Assembly: GCF_037975245.1 (NCBI RefSeq)
Contig: NC_092574.1
Span: 4,458,713-4,522,712 of the forward strand
Source of the DNA: Apostichopus japonicus
Lineage: Eukaryota; Echinodermata; Holothuroidea; Aspidochirotida; Stichopodidae
DNA: 64,000 nt
Direction: 5' to 3'
A model generated the notes under the pieces. The model was not told the DNA's origin. It searched no databases and saw only the letters and a list, made by a program, of their open reading frames with translations. This document shows, piece after piece, positions 9,991-22,540 of the stretch. Every line of letters begins with the position of its first letter. Positions within the stretch are counted from its first letter, which is position 1. The position numbers and the translations under genes were made by a program.

Positions 9991-12463
9991 TTCTTTATCT
10001 GAAGAGGGAATTTCAATTAGGCAGGTAATTGTAACATCACACAGCTGAAGTATGCAGCTTTAAGGTAGGGCCATTCCCTATGAAAGCATTCTTCGTGGGT
10101 ACTATTCCTACACACCGTGACTGCTTGTATGTGAAGATAAAACCAAGAATCAATAACATACTCATTTAAAGTACTACTGACACCTAGTCAATTTGTCCAT
10201 ATTTTTGTACATTTGTCGTGTGTGATAATCTCGTTCGAAGTATATTGACTTTTTCTTCGAAAAGCTTTTTTCGTTTCCAAGATATACACATTTGAAGTTT
10301 GGTAAAGTCTTGTTAACTCATTAAATATGTGCAAACTATGACGTGAGTGTTGCGCTCATCAAAATTTCTTAATTTAGCCCTTACTAAGTTAACCCTAATA
10401 ACAAGCCCACACATATCATTTGAATAATGTGAGGTGATTCTTTTCAAGACAATAAAATATTTCAAAAAATCGCCTTATAAGGTATAGAAACCTTTGTTCA
10501 TGCAGTGTCCTTTGAAACGAAGGTTGTAAAAACAAATGTCTAACATAACAGAAAATTAGGCAGTCATTCCCTTTACATTATCAATGTACATAATTAGTTA
10601 ATGTTTATTCATAAATAAAACTAGAATTAAGAAAAGACTTGTTATAAAATGGTCAACCTTTGATGGATTTTGAAGGGAGTTACATCTATTTTCATGATTT
10701 CTTATGCCTATTAGAGTGATAAGGACAATGTTGTTAATTGGTGTCCGTAGACCTTTACACACAAACAGTATAGCCTAGTATGTAACCTGGAAACTCGGCC
10801 GGAAAGGATCTACAAGAACACTAAGGCTCCCAGCATGATGTTAGTAAAGTTTACTAGCTACATAAACATGTGACCAAAAAAAATATTATTTTCGGATGAA
10901 CATTTGGTGTTCGACTCGGTATTTTCACAAGAATGATGACTTCTTCAGGGTTGTTATAGGTGTAAATTCCTTTGTTCTTTCACCTTTCGATATTAATATT
11001 TTGATTTGATCATATCAAGAAGGCAAATACACGTGTAATTAGCACGAAAAATAGTATAAAAGAGCTGCCGCGGATGGGATAGAATGTCATTAAAATATAT
11101 ATGTACATTTTACATATTGCGCCTTATTCTCATGCATGGTAATGTCATAAAATGAAAATGTTTACTTCGTCAATAAGTTGTTGTTGTTGCCAGAGATATT
11201 CCTAACACTCTTCAATATGACGTCATATGTATGTAGTCTTCCTCTGAAACAGTGGTTACTAGAGAGAATGGTAAATTATTAGTTTTTCTCCTTGAGACGT
11301 ATTGCGAGAAACTTCCGTTTTAGCTTACTATTTTTAGAGTAAACATCTTCAACTTTCCCCAACCTCCCTTTTTTTTGTTGATATACGTAGATTTATGAGG
11401 TCCAAAGTTCACTAGATTGATGATACCCGTTTCTTGGTATACTAAAACGAAAGAACGTCAGCAAAAACAGCGCCCGTATATAAATAAATCAAGATTTACA
11501 AGGAACTATATAGAATGGAACCAAATTTAATTACGAAGTTCGTCCCGTCGCGATCTCTACGGAAGATTAAAGTGGCCATATTTAACCCCCGCCCACCAAC
11601 TTCCCTCGCCGTCACTTAGTCAAGTTAGAACCTATTTATTTCACAGTTTTATCTATTTGTTGTTTGTAGAATTGGAAACTTTGATTCACTTTTTGCGCTG
11701 TTGTAAATTTGGTTTTATTTTAAGCTTTTCTTTAGGCTTTCTTTAGGTTTGCGTGTAGGTGTTTAATTCTCTTCTCCAAATTTTCTAAATACAAATGTTT
11801 GACACATTGTTTTCTTTCAATGGCCATATTGGTTTTCCGTAGCTCTTTGTCCACGCCAAAGAGAAACTATTAATATCTACGTCGTACTTGATGAATGAAA
11901 CACTGCACTTATTGTCTTTGTAATTATCACGAAATGTTTGTTATCTACAAGGGGAATCAAAGTTCATACGATTCATGACTTTATATGATGGACTGAAATA
12001 ATCGTTTAGTCAATAAAACCAGCGCGTCAATTTAGGGGGAATTTCTCGACAATCTAACCGAGATCCGTAAACAATAAATATTTCAAGGAAACTTGTACAC
12101 CAAAGTCCATGAAATGTGCGTAGTTTGACTTGCTTTTATTGTCTTATTATTAAAAATAGCTTGACCTCACGGGATTTGTTTACCCGCCGTTGAAGTTCCA
12201 AAAATAAAGTCCAAGCATTATATAGGTGTTTAAAACAATTATTAGATATGACGATTATTATCAATATTGTTTCGAGTCAGTTCATGGGTAAACTGAACTA
12301 ACTGGAAAAACACATCCAACTATGATGCTACACAGAAAAGAGTCATGATTTGGTGTCACGTGACCTACGTCACCAGGATGTGGTCATAAATGCCGAAAGG
12401 ACATCCAAGACAGAGAACTTGAGCAAGAAAACCAAACACTTTGAATTTCCCCCGTCCCAGTCC
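9991..12463. other. No recognisable feature
   Basis: AT-rich sequence. No open frame longer than 60 codons was listed here and no repeat was recognised. Confidence 0.5.
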
Positions 12464-12823
12464 CCTTAAATCGAGAATGTAAACCTTAAATCGAGACTGG
12501 AAACCTTAAACCTTAAATCGAGACTGTCAACCTTAAATCGAGACCGCAAACCTTAAATCGATAGTGTAAACCTTAAATCGAGACCGTCAACCTTAAGTCG
12601 AGACCGTCAACCTTAAATCGAGACCGTCAACCTTAAATCGAGACCGTCAACCTTAAATCGAGACCCTCAACCTTAAATCGAGACTGTCAACCTTAAATCG
12701 AGACTGTCAACCTTAAATCGAGACTGTCAACCTTAAATCGAGACTGTCAACCTTAAATCGAGACCGTCAACCTTAAATCGAGACCGTAAACCTTAAGTCG
12801 AGACCGTAAACCTTAAGTCGAGA
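12464..12823. repeat. 20-bp minisatellite, about 18 units
   Basis: Tandem units of CCTTAAATCGAGACCGTCAA with strict 20-bp spacing. Variation is concentrated in the last six bases (GACTGTCAA, GACCGTAAA, GACCCTCAA) and at one A/G position (AAATCG/AAGTCG). A truncated unit occurs near 12500. There are no unique spacers, so it is not a CRISPR. Inner units are more alike than the edge units, as expected for an expanding satellite. Confidence 0.95.
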
Positions 12824-14242
12824 GGGCGACCATTTCATCAGGACTGTATTACGTCAAGTATAAATCTTCGGCGGTACATCCAGAAAAAAAAGGAAAATCA
12901 GAAAAAGTTTGAAACAAAACAGAGACTTGTAATATAACTGGATTTCACGAAAGTTTCATTTGATTTCTGTTTCATTTCTCGTCGACCTGAATAAATATTT
13001 TTCGCAGGGGTGGGGAAAGAGTGTTCAGTCGGGGAGTTGGATTAAGTGGGAAATCACATGCAATAGTAAAGGGGTGGCTGTGGGGGCGGGCACCTGCCAG
13101 TTGTGCCACTGGCTCTGTCGACATATTAACTTTAAGTTTATTTTCTCGAATTTACTGTTCCATTCTTCCGCGACTTTGCTATAATCCATTCCATGTTAAG
13201 TGGTTATACAAGTTACAACCTCTCTGTCCATGCCCAACCACCACCCTCCCCGCTTTGTTCACATTTGAACACATTAGTGCCTATATATTATATAGTGCCT
13301 ATATAAGTATATTATACTTACTACATTCCGCATATTATTGGACACGAGAGAGTAATGTTGAATCGTGTCCAATATGTAACCCTTCAGATATACTCAAACA
13401 GATGTTTGTTATTTCTCTGACCGAGTCAGGCAAATAAAGCGAGCAACTTGTTTAGCTGCACAAGGGCAACGTCTCCTACAGGGAAGATATATAAAACAAC
13501 AATATTTGTCACTTGCTTCAGGCAAATGACTCTCATAGCAGAATATAGTCACGGTATGCGACAACAGACAACCTCACTGAAACCCGTTCTTGTTCAAATT
13601 TAACATTTAACACAAAGGTCCTGCAACATTCAGTGAATATTTGTAAAGCAAAATAGGCCTATTTGCACAAAAGAATTATGAGTTTTAAAAAATCGCTTGA
13701 AGGGCAAACAATTATTAACAATTATTGCATAGTTTTCGCTAGTTCAATACAAGTTAGATGGAACAGACTTTGATAAATTGGGCAGCTCTAGTAGTAATAA
13801 TGGTGTCCGGCCGGGCACTATTGAACGGGAACAAAATTTCTCATATCTTAAGTAACAATAAACCTTCTTATATCTTTATTCGATTTTTTATTTCTTTTAT
13901 ATTTGTCTCAAGGGTCAATTGTATTTAAAAAGCTCAGGACACTACGGTCAAGGGGACACTATACTCACATTATAATTCTCATAATTTTGCAACCAATGAG
14001 GCTAAGTTTGCACCAGACTGTAGAATTAGTGCGCAAACACTACGAGATGGTAAACCTATTTTAGCGCAATGCTGTCGGACATGTTTAGATAACATAACTA
14101 ACATGCTCTATGAAGAATGCTTTAAGTATATGTTAAGTTGTAGATTTTTAAACATATATACAGTTCTATGTGATGCGGCGTATACAATGTATCATAATTT
14201 GTATTGTTGAAGGGCCGGTGTAAGGTTCGTGATGAAAACAGC
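12824..14242. other. No supported gene; one hairpin
   Basis: Open frames near 12960-13437 have no recognisable domain. The only structure seen is the hairpin at 13336-13374. Confidence 0.5.
13336..13374. repeat. 12-bp perfect hairpin
   Basis: TATTGGACACGA (13336-13347) pairs with TCGTGTCCAATA (13363-13374) across a 15-nt loop. Partial complementarity continues outward (CATA/TATG). No target duplication was found. Function unknown. Confidence 0.65.
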
Positions 14243-14540
14243 ACGTACGTATCGTCAGAATTAAAACAATTCAAAGCCCTTTTATATACGCATACATTTA
14301 TCCTCAGAATTATAAAACAATTCAAAGCCTGTTATGTTTATACGCGCACATATCTTCAGAATTAGAACAATTCAAAGCTTGTATGTTTATACGCGTACAT
14401 TTCTTCAGAATTAGAACAATTCAAATGCCTTTTATGTATATACGCGTACATATCTTCAGAATTAGAAAAAAATCAACACCTGTTATGTTTATACGCGTAT
14501 ACATATCTTCAGAACAAGAACAATTAAAAGCCTGTTACGT
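14243..14540. repeat. About 50-bp tandem repeat, 5-6 units
   Basis: Units contain TATACGCGTACATATCTTCA and then GAATTAGAACAATTCAAAGC, with small indels. Spacing varies from about 48 to 54 bp, so the array is older or less homogenised than the 20-bp one at 12464. Confidence 0.9.
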
Positions 14541-14829
14541 CTTTAGTAACCTAGAATGGACGAACGTTGCTCATTGAACAACATAACGGAATTACTGCTT
14601 AAAAGTCTAACAACAAGCTTGAACTTCAAACATACATGCGCGATAACACATACAAACAAAGGATGAATCATTGATTGCGGTATGTTAATGAGTTCTCATT
14701 GACTATAACCTTGTAGATGACTCAGTTACCGGTAAAGTATATCAATAATAAGACCCACTTTAGTTTCAACTGACATCAAGTCCTATTTGGGCGGCATGAA
14801 GCAGTAACAAAACAACATGTTAATGGCAA

Positions 14830-14879
14830 AATTTGACGTCAGATAACAAAAAAACAAGTTGTCAATTCCCTGAATTTGA
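14830..14879. mobile_element. Candidate degenerate mini-insertion with 7-bp TSD
   Basis: The 36 bp at 14837-14872 ends in CAATTCCCTG, the same terminus as the palindromic mini-insertions at 18064, 19306 and 38976. It is flanked on both sides by AATTTGA (14830-14836 and 14873-14879). The left end (CGTCAGATAAC) does not mirror the right, so the palindrome is lost or this is a chance resemblance. Confidence 0.35.
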
Positions 14880-17124
14880 TAGGGTCGATTGAGTCTTTAT
14901 AAGATCTTGGAGATTAATCAAGAACACGGAATGTTCAAACTTTTCTTCAACTGAAGCAGTATAATTGGATTGAGTCTTTGCTATGGTCGGCTCTGGCAGT
15001 AAAGTCGAAGTTCATCCGCTTTCAATCGGTCCAACGACGACCCCTCCCCCTCCCCTCCCCTCCCCGCCCACATGACTCAAAACATCAGCACCCACAATGT
15101 CATTACCTTCTTATCGATGATAAACTGGGAATCATATTTTATTTAATTAGATTTTGAGAAAACTTGTATTAACGCCAATTCGAGATACATATTGTGCAAA
15201 CAATCAAAGCGAAATATGATATGTAAAATATAATCAGCAAGACATGATCAGCAGATGGTTGACATACTTAAAGCTGTTAGGTCATCGGTAAACAACTGGT
15301 ATAAACGTGTAAGACGTTAGGCTATCAGTGAGAATGTATAGTACTTAATGATAAGATAATGTGACCCTAAAATATCAGATATATGCTAGAATGAACAAAG
15401 TTCAAACTTCGATTCCGGTTTAAAATATTCTTTGACATTTTTATTTCTTGGGTGATATCAATGGCTTGTGAGAGAATAAAACCTCCAATTAAAGACAAAT
15501 GTTTTTTGTATCATTTACCATGTCTGGATAAGTAAGATCGATGGTCCGTATATCTGGTATATGTTAAAGCATCTCCGTCACACGCTTGAGACTAAGCTTA
15601 CACCGTTGAAATAGTACATTTAATTAATAACCACGCTCTCTATTTAAGAATCCCCACCGCCCTTTGATGACGTAATTGTAAAGAAAAGAGGCCTTATTCT
15701 TTAAAACGATTTTCTGGGTGGCAAACAATGTGAAACGTTTAGTGAAAAGAAAAATATTTCACACTGCTATAGTTGAAAACCCCACCTCAATCTATTGTCC
15801 CTTATAACTTGAGATAAGTGTTTGATTGAATGTGACCGCTTTTGACTGGCTAAACCGTTAACTACTCCAGGAAGCTTGGATCACAGTAGAGGTGGGGGTG
15901 TGGGGGGGGGGGTCTGTGATGTCATCTGGGGAAATTATTTCCAAACGTTTTACTTAGGCTATATAATCTTCTTGTTGATATATCATCGAAACCTGATACA
16001 TTTGGGAAAGTTTCCTTAGCTGTCAAAGTTCTCTGTACTTAGAATTTCTTCAAAATGTATCTTTGTTGCAGAAAATTCTTTTCCTCCGTGGAAAAATAAT
16101 TGACAAATAATAAAGAGAAACAAAGACATTTCAGCTTTATTGGGCCCGATGTTGTTTCCAAACTGATCTAGAGCCAACAGTATACTATCTCTAGTTATTA
16201 AATAAAACTAGCGTTACGACATCAGTTGTTATAAAATTTTCTAGTCATATCTTTAACTCATTATGTCCACAGAAACGAAAACAAAAGTGATGTTTGTCTC
16301 TTATTATCAGGAACGCAACCGTCATTTTGTGCACAAAACAAAATACAAATATATCTATTTGCATCACGGGAACCAAACGGACGTTTGTACAATAGAATTC
16401 TATCCTGTGCATTGCGCAAACACGCTAGTGGTTACATACCACATATATGAGGGTCATAAATACTGTTTACGTAACAGGTGACAACATCACCCCCTTCTCT
16501 ACCTTACCCCCCCCCCCCCCCCTCCTGCATGAAGTACCAAATTCAGCTCTAGGCCAATATTTGAAACCAGGGAGTTGTCCCTGCTGCTTAACCTTATTTT
16601 TAAGGCGACTAAGCTATTTTCTTACAACTAAAAAATCCATCAACAAATAACTACAGATGCCTTTAATGGGATTTCAATTTAACTTTATATTGCATTTCAC
16701 TATAAAGCTATATAGATTTAAATGATTTCCAGTGAATCGGGAATTCCTTACGTCAATTCCGATTATAACTGATGTTATACTAGCCAGGTATCTCTATATC
16801 TTTATCGGTCGATATATGCCTCGATTCATTTAAACTTTGCCAGTGCCTGGATCGAAATTGGTTTTCATGGAAGAGACAGCTATAAAGCTTTCCGATTTCA
16901 TCACTGGGTTCTTTCGTCTTTCCTTTGTATGATTTCATCTATGACAGGAAACTAAAATTGCTCTCTGCCATGATGACAATCACAGGCAATATCTCTCTGA
17001 GAGCCATCGTCGGTGGCGACGAATTGTATATATTTCGTCTTGAGTGATCAAGTCTTGCAAGGCGGCAAAATTGTCAATGTAATATATGCAAAGATTATTA
17101 AACATTCCGACAATATTATATAAA
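14880..17124. other. No recognisable gene
   Basis: AT-rich with C/G runs near 15040-15065 and 15895-15912 and a C14 run near 16507. CAGGGA/TCCCTG at 16568-16583 forms a 6-bp stem resembling half of the mini-insertions, but it has no flanking duplication. Confidence 0.5.
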
Positions 17125-17187
17125 TTATATTATATATATATATATATATAGGAAGGAATATATATATATATATATATATATAGGAAG

Positions 17188-17222
<35 letters not shown>
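17125..17222. repeat. (TA)n with two GGAAGGA interruptions
   Basis: Alternating TA interrupted twice by the same GGAAGGA block, about 35 bp apart. The interruption was probably duplicated together with the surrounding TA tract. Confidence 0.95.
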
Positions 17223-17226
<4 letters not shown>

Positions 17227-18056
17227 ATGCAAGGCACCATAGATATGTATACATTGTAGGGCTGGGGAGTGTCAACAGTAATACACATTATATATATTAT
17301 ATTATAGATACTATAAACTCATGTCATATGAAGTTCACTTGTTTGACTATATATGTTTGTTTCAAATACTGACGAATATAGTGTTTGTAAAAAAAGTGTA
17401 TGAAAAATAATTGTCGTGGTGATGAAATTTTCACTAACTTGAAAAAAAAAACATGAGCAATTTCTCGCTTATTACTTTCCATACATGGAAGCAACGCGGT
17501 TTGTTATCTTAGGTTGATAAATAAGATCTGGTTTGGTGTTTTTGCTTGCTAACTGTCCTGAAATTATTGACTCAAATTCAACGTTCGTCTGAAAGTGTCT
17601 ATGAACTGTTACGTCATAACGGGGATCAATATGACAATGTGTTATTATCAAACGAAATAATATAATATAATCTGATTGATTGATTTATCGGATGATTGAT
17701 TGATTGATAGCAAAGTTATAACTCACTTTGATTACACGTATACTTCGAACATAATTATGCAAGATTCGCGATACATGCTGTGAAAATGGTTTAGGCCCGA
17801 GAGTATTTCCGATCAATAATAAGTAGAAATAAGCATATTGATTGGTTATAGTATTCGAACAGTCGGACTGAAATTCTAACTGTCCTAATGATGCGGTGAA
17901 AAAGGGGATTTGTTCAAGAACACCCGATTTCTCTTTCCTTTGAATTATTCTCGGGGTTGATTTTTGTATTCTATTATTCGTGTTCATGTTCGTGTGTGGG
18001 CGTTTGCTTGTCTACTTTCTATTTCTGCATACATTCTCTTATGTCATCAAAACATT
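17223..18056. other. No recognisable feature
   Basis: AT-rich, including a short TGAT tandem near 17682-17708. No supported gene. Confidence 0.5.
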
Positions 18057-18098
18057 CTTGGATCAGGGAGTTGTTCCATAACAACTCCCTGCTTGGAT
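18057..18098. mobile_element. 28-bp palindromic mini-insertion, perfect 7-bp TSD
   Basis: CAGGGAGTTGTT (18064-18075), loop CCAT, then AACAACTCCCTG (18080-18091) form a perfect 12-bp stem. CTTGGAT stands immediately on both sides (18057-18063 and 18092-18098). The same palindrome with other 7-bp repeats occurs at 19306 and 38976. The simplest reading is a mobile unit of 28 bp. Confidence 0.8.
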
Positions 18099-19298
18099 GC
18101 AGCTTGGAAGATATATCATGCTAATTCCTTATGTGGTTTTACCGTTATTTTCTTCATGATGGATACTTCGCAAAACTCACCTTTGGCCAGAGAAAGGAGG
18201 GCTTAGGCTTCAGATTCTTTGAGGTCACATCATGAAAGGCAAGATCAAACAAACTCAGTTTGGAGGAGAAGAAAAGAAACAACAAATGTATATCGACCGC
18301 CATAACTGTCTCCAAATTACCGGCTTGTCTTCCAAGAAATCCCCTAAACCGTGTCTAAACTACATTTGCTGCTATAACCGACAACAGATACAGGCTTTAT
18401 CTCCATCAACCTGTCTTTGTGCAATTACGAAAAGCAAACAATTTAGACAAATCAAACGCTGTTTTAATGACAACGGCTTGCTGAAAGGGACATTCTTCCG
18501 AGTGAGGCGAGAATGATTACTTAATACTAACAACAGTAAATGGGCGCCTTAAAGCGGCTTATAAAGCTTGTCGGATCTTATGCAGAGTAATACCTCATGA
18601 TGCCTATATCAATGCAGAATTTTCTACCACTAATTTGTAATTAATCAATCTTATAAACCACTTTCCCCTTCCTCCCTCCCACATAGAACATTCACATCAT
18701 TATACGACATAAAAGCAATGCTCTAATGGAGGACATTTATAGGCTTCGACTTTCAGGATCTTTCAGGATCTTTCATTTCACTTTGCTCATGATTACTCTC
18801 TTTTGTACATTTGCAACTTCTTTCCCAACCTTCCAACCAATATCAATCGGCAGAAGCAAAACCGTTTAAATAAACACGAGGTTTTCTAGATTATTACGAC
18901 TTGAACAATTAAACAAGAATATGAGAAGAACATGAATAACTGGTGAGTCACAATGAAATGTCAGTTTTGGTAATACAAATTACAAATCAGTCAGAAATAT
19001 GCGAATTTAAAAACATTATGAAGTTAAGTGCAGCATAAATTTACCGTGTTTGATTGTATGTTATGCGAAGCTCGAATCTTCTCTCATCTTCCTACGTTGA
19101 GAAGTTGCTGCTAGTACTGTAAGTTGCTCCTTTCACCGTAAAAACAAGAGGGGAGGGGGGGGGGGGGTTAAGATGAGAGATGGAACAGCCAGTGGGCAGC
19201 TATGTATGAGGCGTATAACTGCACATTTGCCGTAGACCTACATGGAAAAGGCAATATCGTGTAAAAGAAAGTTTACAAAGTGTACATTTGCAATGGCA

Positions 19299-19336
19299 GT
19301 CCACTCAGGGAATTGTTATCAACTCCCCGGTCCACT
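19299..19336. mobile_element. 24-bp palindromic mini-insertion, perfect 7-bp TSD
   Basis: CAGGGAATTG, loop TTAT and CAACTCCCCG (19306-19329) form an imperfect 10-bp stem. It is flanked by GTCCACT at 19299-19305 and 19330-19336. Arm mismatches suggest an older copy of the family seen at 18064 and 38976. Confidence 0.75.
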
Positions 19337-21375
19337 ACTGTTAAGTCTATTGCAAAGTTTGTGTTTTGCTTCTTGTAGATATCTAAAATAATTTCTTCAC
19401 GACTTGAACTGATACAAACAGCTGGTCGTTAGATTTATGATTTGAATGATGGTGCAATACCATCAGCCCAGATATTGATATGCAAAATTAACCGATATAT
19501 GCATCTATCATTACAGTGTCGTTCTTTATGAAGCCATTAATATGATTTTTTGGTTTTAATATCTGACGGCGGGACCATGTAAAGTTATATTTCATTAGCA
19601 TGATCTCTTCGAACGATGGCCCAAATTGTCGCAAAATAAATAGGAACATCATCAGGGTTGTGTGATTATTAATTACACATTAGTACAAAAGCATATTGTT
19701 TATAAACGTAATAATAATAATAATAGTAATCGTGCGACTTAGGTTGCAGCCGCAATCAAACTGCTTTAAATTCTAGTGTTGATAGTAGCATTCTTGCGGC
19801 TGTTAGAATGACGTATAAAGAACTAGTTGTATTCCTAGAATGGTAGACGTCAATGTAGTGGCTTGTGATTACATTAGCAATCAATAAAGGCAGCGATTAA
19901 TCGAGCAGCAAGGATATCCGTAGAAAAGAAGAACGAAATAAGATGGTAAACGAAGATGTGGATTAATCATGGAGGTTAGTGTGTCAAATGGTTACAAGTT
20001 TGACCGGACTGACCTAATAAATCGCAGTTTACTGTGTTGTGTTATTCCTATAGACTATATACGGTAAATCTAATTAGCCTATCCATTTTAATTGATGTGA
20101 CGAGGAGATTGCAGAACAACTCCCGGACAAAAGTGCGAAGAATAGCCTTTGTTCCATTCCTGGAAGATGTCAGAAGCCGCCATTCTGACAATGTGTGATA
20201 TACTCGAGTGTTTCTTCGCGGTAAACCTCGCTTTGTTTGCTCCTGTTTCGTTTTCATATACTTTCATGGCCAAAAATAAGTTGTAATGTTATTGACTACA
20301 AAGCTGGATTGAGATAATATTAAACAAACGTCATCAGTTTAGAAACAATATTTGCATTAATTCCTTCCTAGAAGAAAACAAAGAAAAATTAACAAAGAGA
20401 GAGAGAGAACGGAAGGGAGGAGGGGGGGGGGTGGGGCATTGTCCTCATCGTTATGATAACGGTTCGATTTGTTTCTCCTTTTATTATGATCATTTAGTAA
20501 TTGAATAAAAAGTTGAGTTAATGGTTTCTTATATATTTCCATGACGTTCTAGTGCACTAGAGTGCCTCTTCAAGTTTATTTCAAGTAAATTAGGATGGCG
20601 TTCTGATTTATCGAAAGATATTTCCACAAAAAAAGGGGATCTGAGAACTGAAACTGTTGTGCATCTATGCATTTGCATAGCATTTTTGTGATAAATAAAC
20701 ATAAGCCTACTACTATTCGGTCCTATGTCCTAATGACTTTATATTGCGCATTATCATATGATTGTAGGCTACCTAAAAATGCCTTCTATTTCATTTTACA
20801 TGAAAAAGAGCTTCCTTTTTCATATCAAGTACAATTTACGAAGACTGGTGTTTATATACGATAAGCATTAATTTCAGGAGTTTGCGCAATGGTCACATCA
20901 TAACAGTAAACACACTATATATAGTAATCTATAAGGGTTTCACCTCCTCCCTCCTTCCCTCCCTCCCGACCATATTGAACCGAAACTCCACTTGTTTACT
21001 TCACAATATATCTATAACAGGCATGTACAGTACAACCTAAATATTATCTCAACTTGGTTGCAAAATATAGCACCAAATTACATCTAAGAACTCTCCATTT
21101 TAACAAAACATTCTCTAAGGAGGGGGACGATCATAGACTTCCTCACAGGACGGTATGATCACATGACATGTTACAGCCCCTCTAACCCTACAACCCCCCC
21201 CCCCCCTCCCCCGCAGTGTCCTAAAATCGGTTAATTGAGTTAAGAAGCATGCTATGTATCCTTGACCGTGTGTGAAAGAAAGTTAAAAATCGTTGTATAT
21301 AGTCTGAGATGTCAAATCTCTATTACACGATCCGTCATGATTCTAATTCAAAGCAATTATCTAGCTCAGCTGTCG
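19337..21375. other. No recognisable feature
   Basis: No supported gene. G/C runs lie near 20421 and 21191. A half-site resembling the mini-insertion terminus (CAACTCCCGG) is at about 20115 without a duplication. Confidence 0.5.
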
Positions 21376-22540
21376 GAGAGCTTTAAGCTGAGCTATAGCG
21401 ATCGTGTGATTCTGCCGAAATTGACATTTTGCCATCGTGTTTGAATGACTGCCAATTCGTCATTTTACATTCGATTTTGCTGACATTTCGTCAGTGGTGT
21501 GTGTCAGTTGAGTTTTCATACATGCGATCATATTTTATTAATTTGAAGTTAATTTGAAGGCCATTTGAGGTCACGAAAGGTCATTCTTTGAAAACGTAAA
21601 AAAATGATCAGTATACTCCTCCAATATAGAGCGTTTGTCCAATTCTGCTGAAATGTTGTGGATATATAGTGTTTGAATGATGGTAAACCGAAGTTGTTCA
21701 GGGAAAATATTTTTGTCGTCCTGTGAGCGCCCAAAACAGGGCCTTCTATAGAGTTTTCAGTTATAATGAAATGTAGGCCAAGACGCAATGATATTTAATG
21801 ATCATGAAATTTGTTTTTCAACGTTTAGTAGTCATGAACAGAATGATGCGTTTTGATGTGAGTAGCAAAATGTCTTCCATCTTAAATTTCCCATCATTTT
21901 GGGAAATATTTCCACCCGTTGGAGACTTTATCAAGTCAAACATGTACTCGTAATTTAGGCTTCCTATCTAGTTCGATGTCATTCCGATTTCTGCTCTTTA
22001 ACGTTTCTCTGTGTTACGTCGATTATAATAAACTTGCAGTTCGTTCTATTATTGCTAGGATGTAATTTTCGTGAGTAATGTTGGGTCAGCACAATTCAAA
22101 ACGTGATATCCACAACATTTCAGCAGATTTAGCAGAGGAATACTGATAATTACGTCTTTGTTCTATTACTGCATGAAGGAAAACTTAACGAAGTGCATAA
22201 AATGTTGGTTCTTTGTTTTTAAATAGGGACATATAGTTTATCCCTATAGTAATAAGTACAACGATCTATCGCATAAAATATGTTGGCGACAGTGTTTCCA
22301 CTTCGAACGAATACAACTTTCTTACATTGTAACAAATGTCTTTGTCTGCTAACTGGAGAAGGAGCACAATGCAAGGAAAAAAGGAGATAGCTGGAGGAAA
22401 GCCGGGAAATGACACCGTTATGATCCCGCCTATGTCTTATATTTGTCGCACAAACAAATAGATAAACTGCTCAGAAATGTTGCCAATCCAAATAAATTTT
22501 CAAATAGAAGCTTAGCTGAGCTTCCTTCTGCAGCGTTGTT
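21376..22540 (+). repeat. 1.1-kb repeat, copy 1 (inverted copy at 29215-30350)
   Basis: Matches the reverse complement of 29215-30350 over its whole length at clear but diverged identity. Shared blocks include CTGAGCTATAGCGATC at the start, CAGGGCCTTCT with TTCATTATAAC in the middle, and TCTTACATTGTAACAAATGT and CTGCTCAGA-ATGTTGCCAAT near the end. A 21-bp inverted pair lies inside (21645-21665 and 22106-22126). Open frames are short and differ between copies, so it looks non-coding. Ends are approximate. Confidence 0.8.

Noticed and set aside
12464-12823. Possible CRISPR array
   Set aside because: Units are contiguous 20-mers without unique spacers, and the genome is eukaryotic.
16568-16583. 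Another palindromic mini-insertion (CAGGGA-GTTG-TCCCTG)
   Set aside because: Only a 6-bp stem and no 7-bp flanking repeat.
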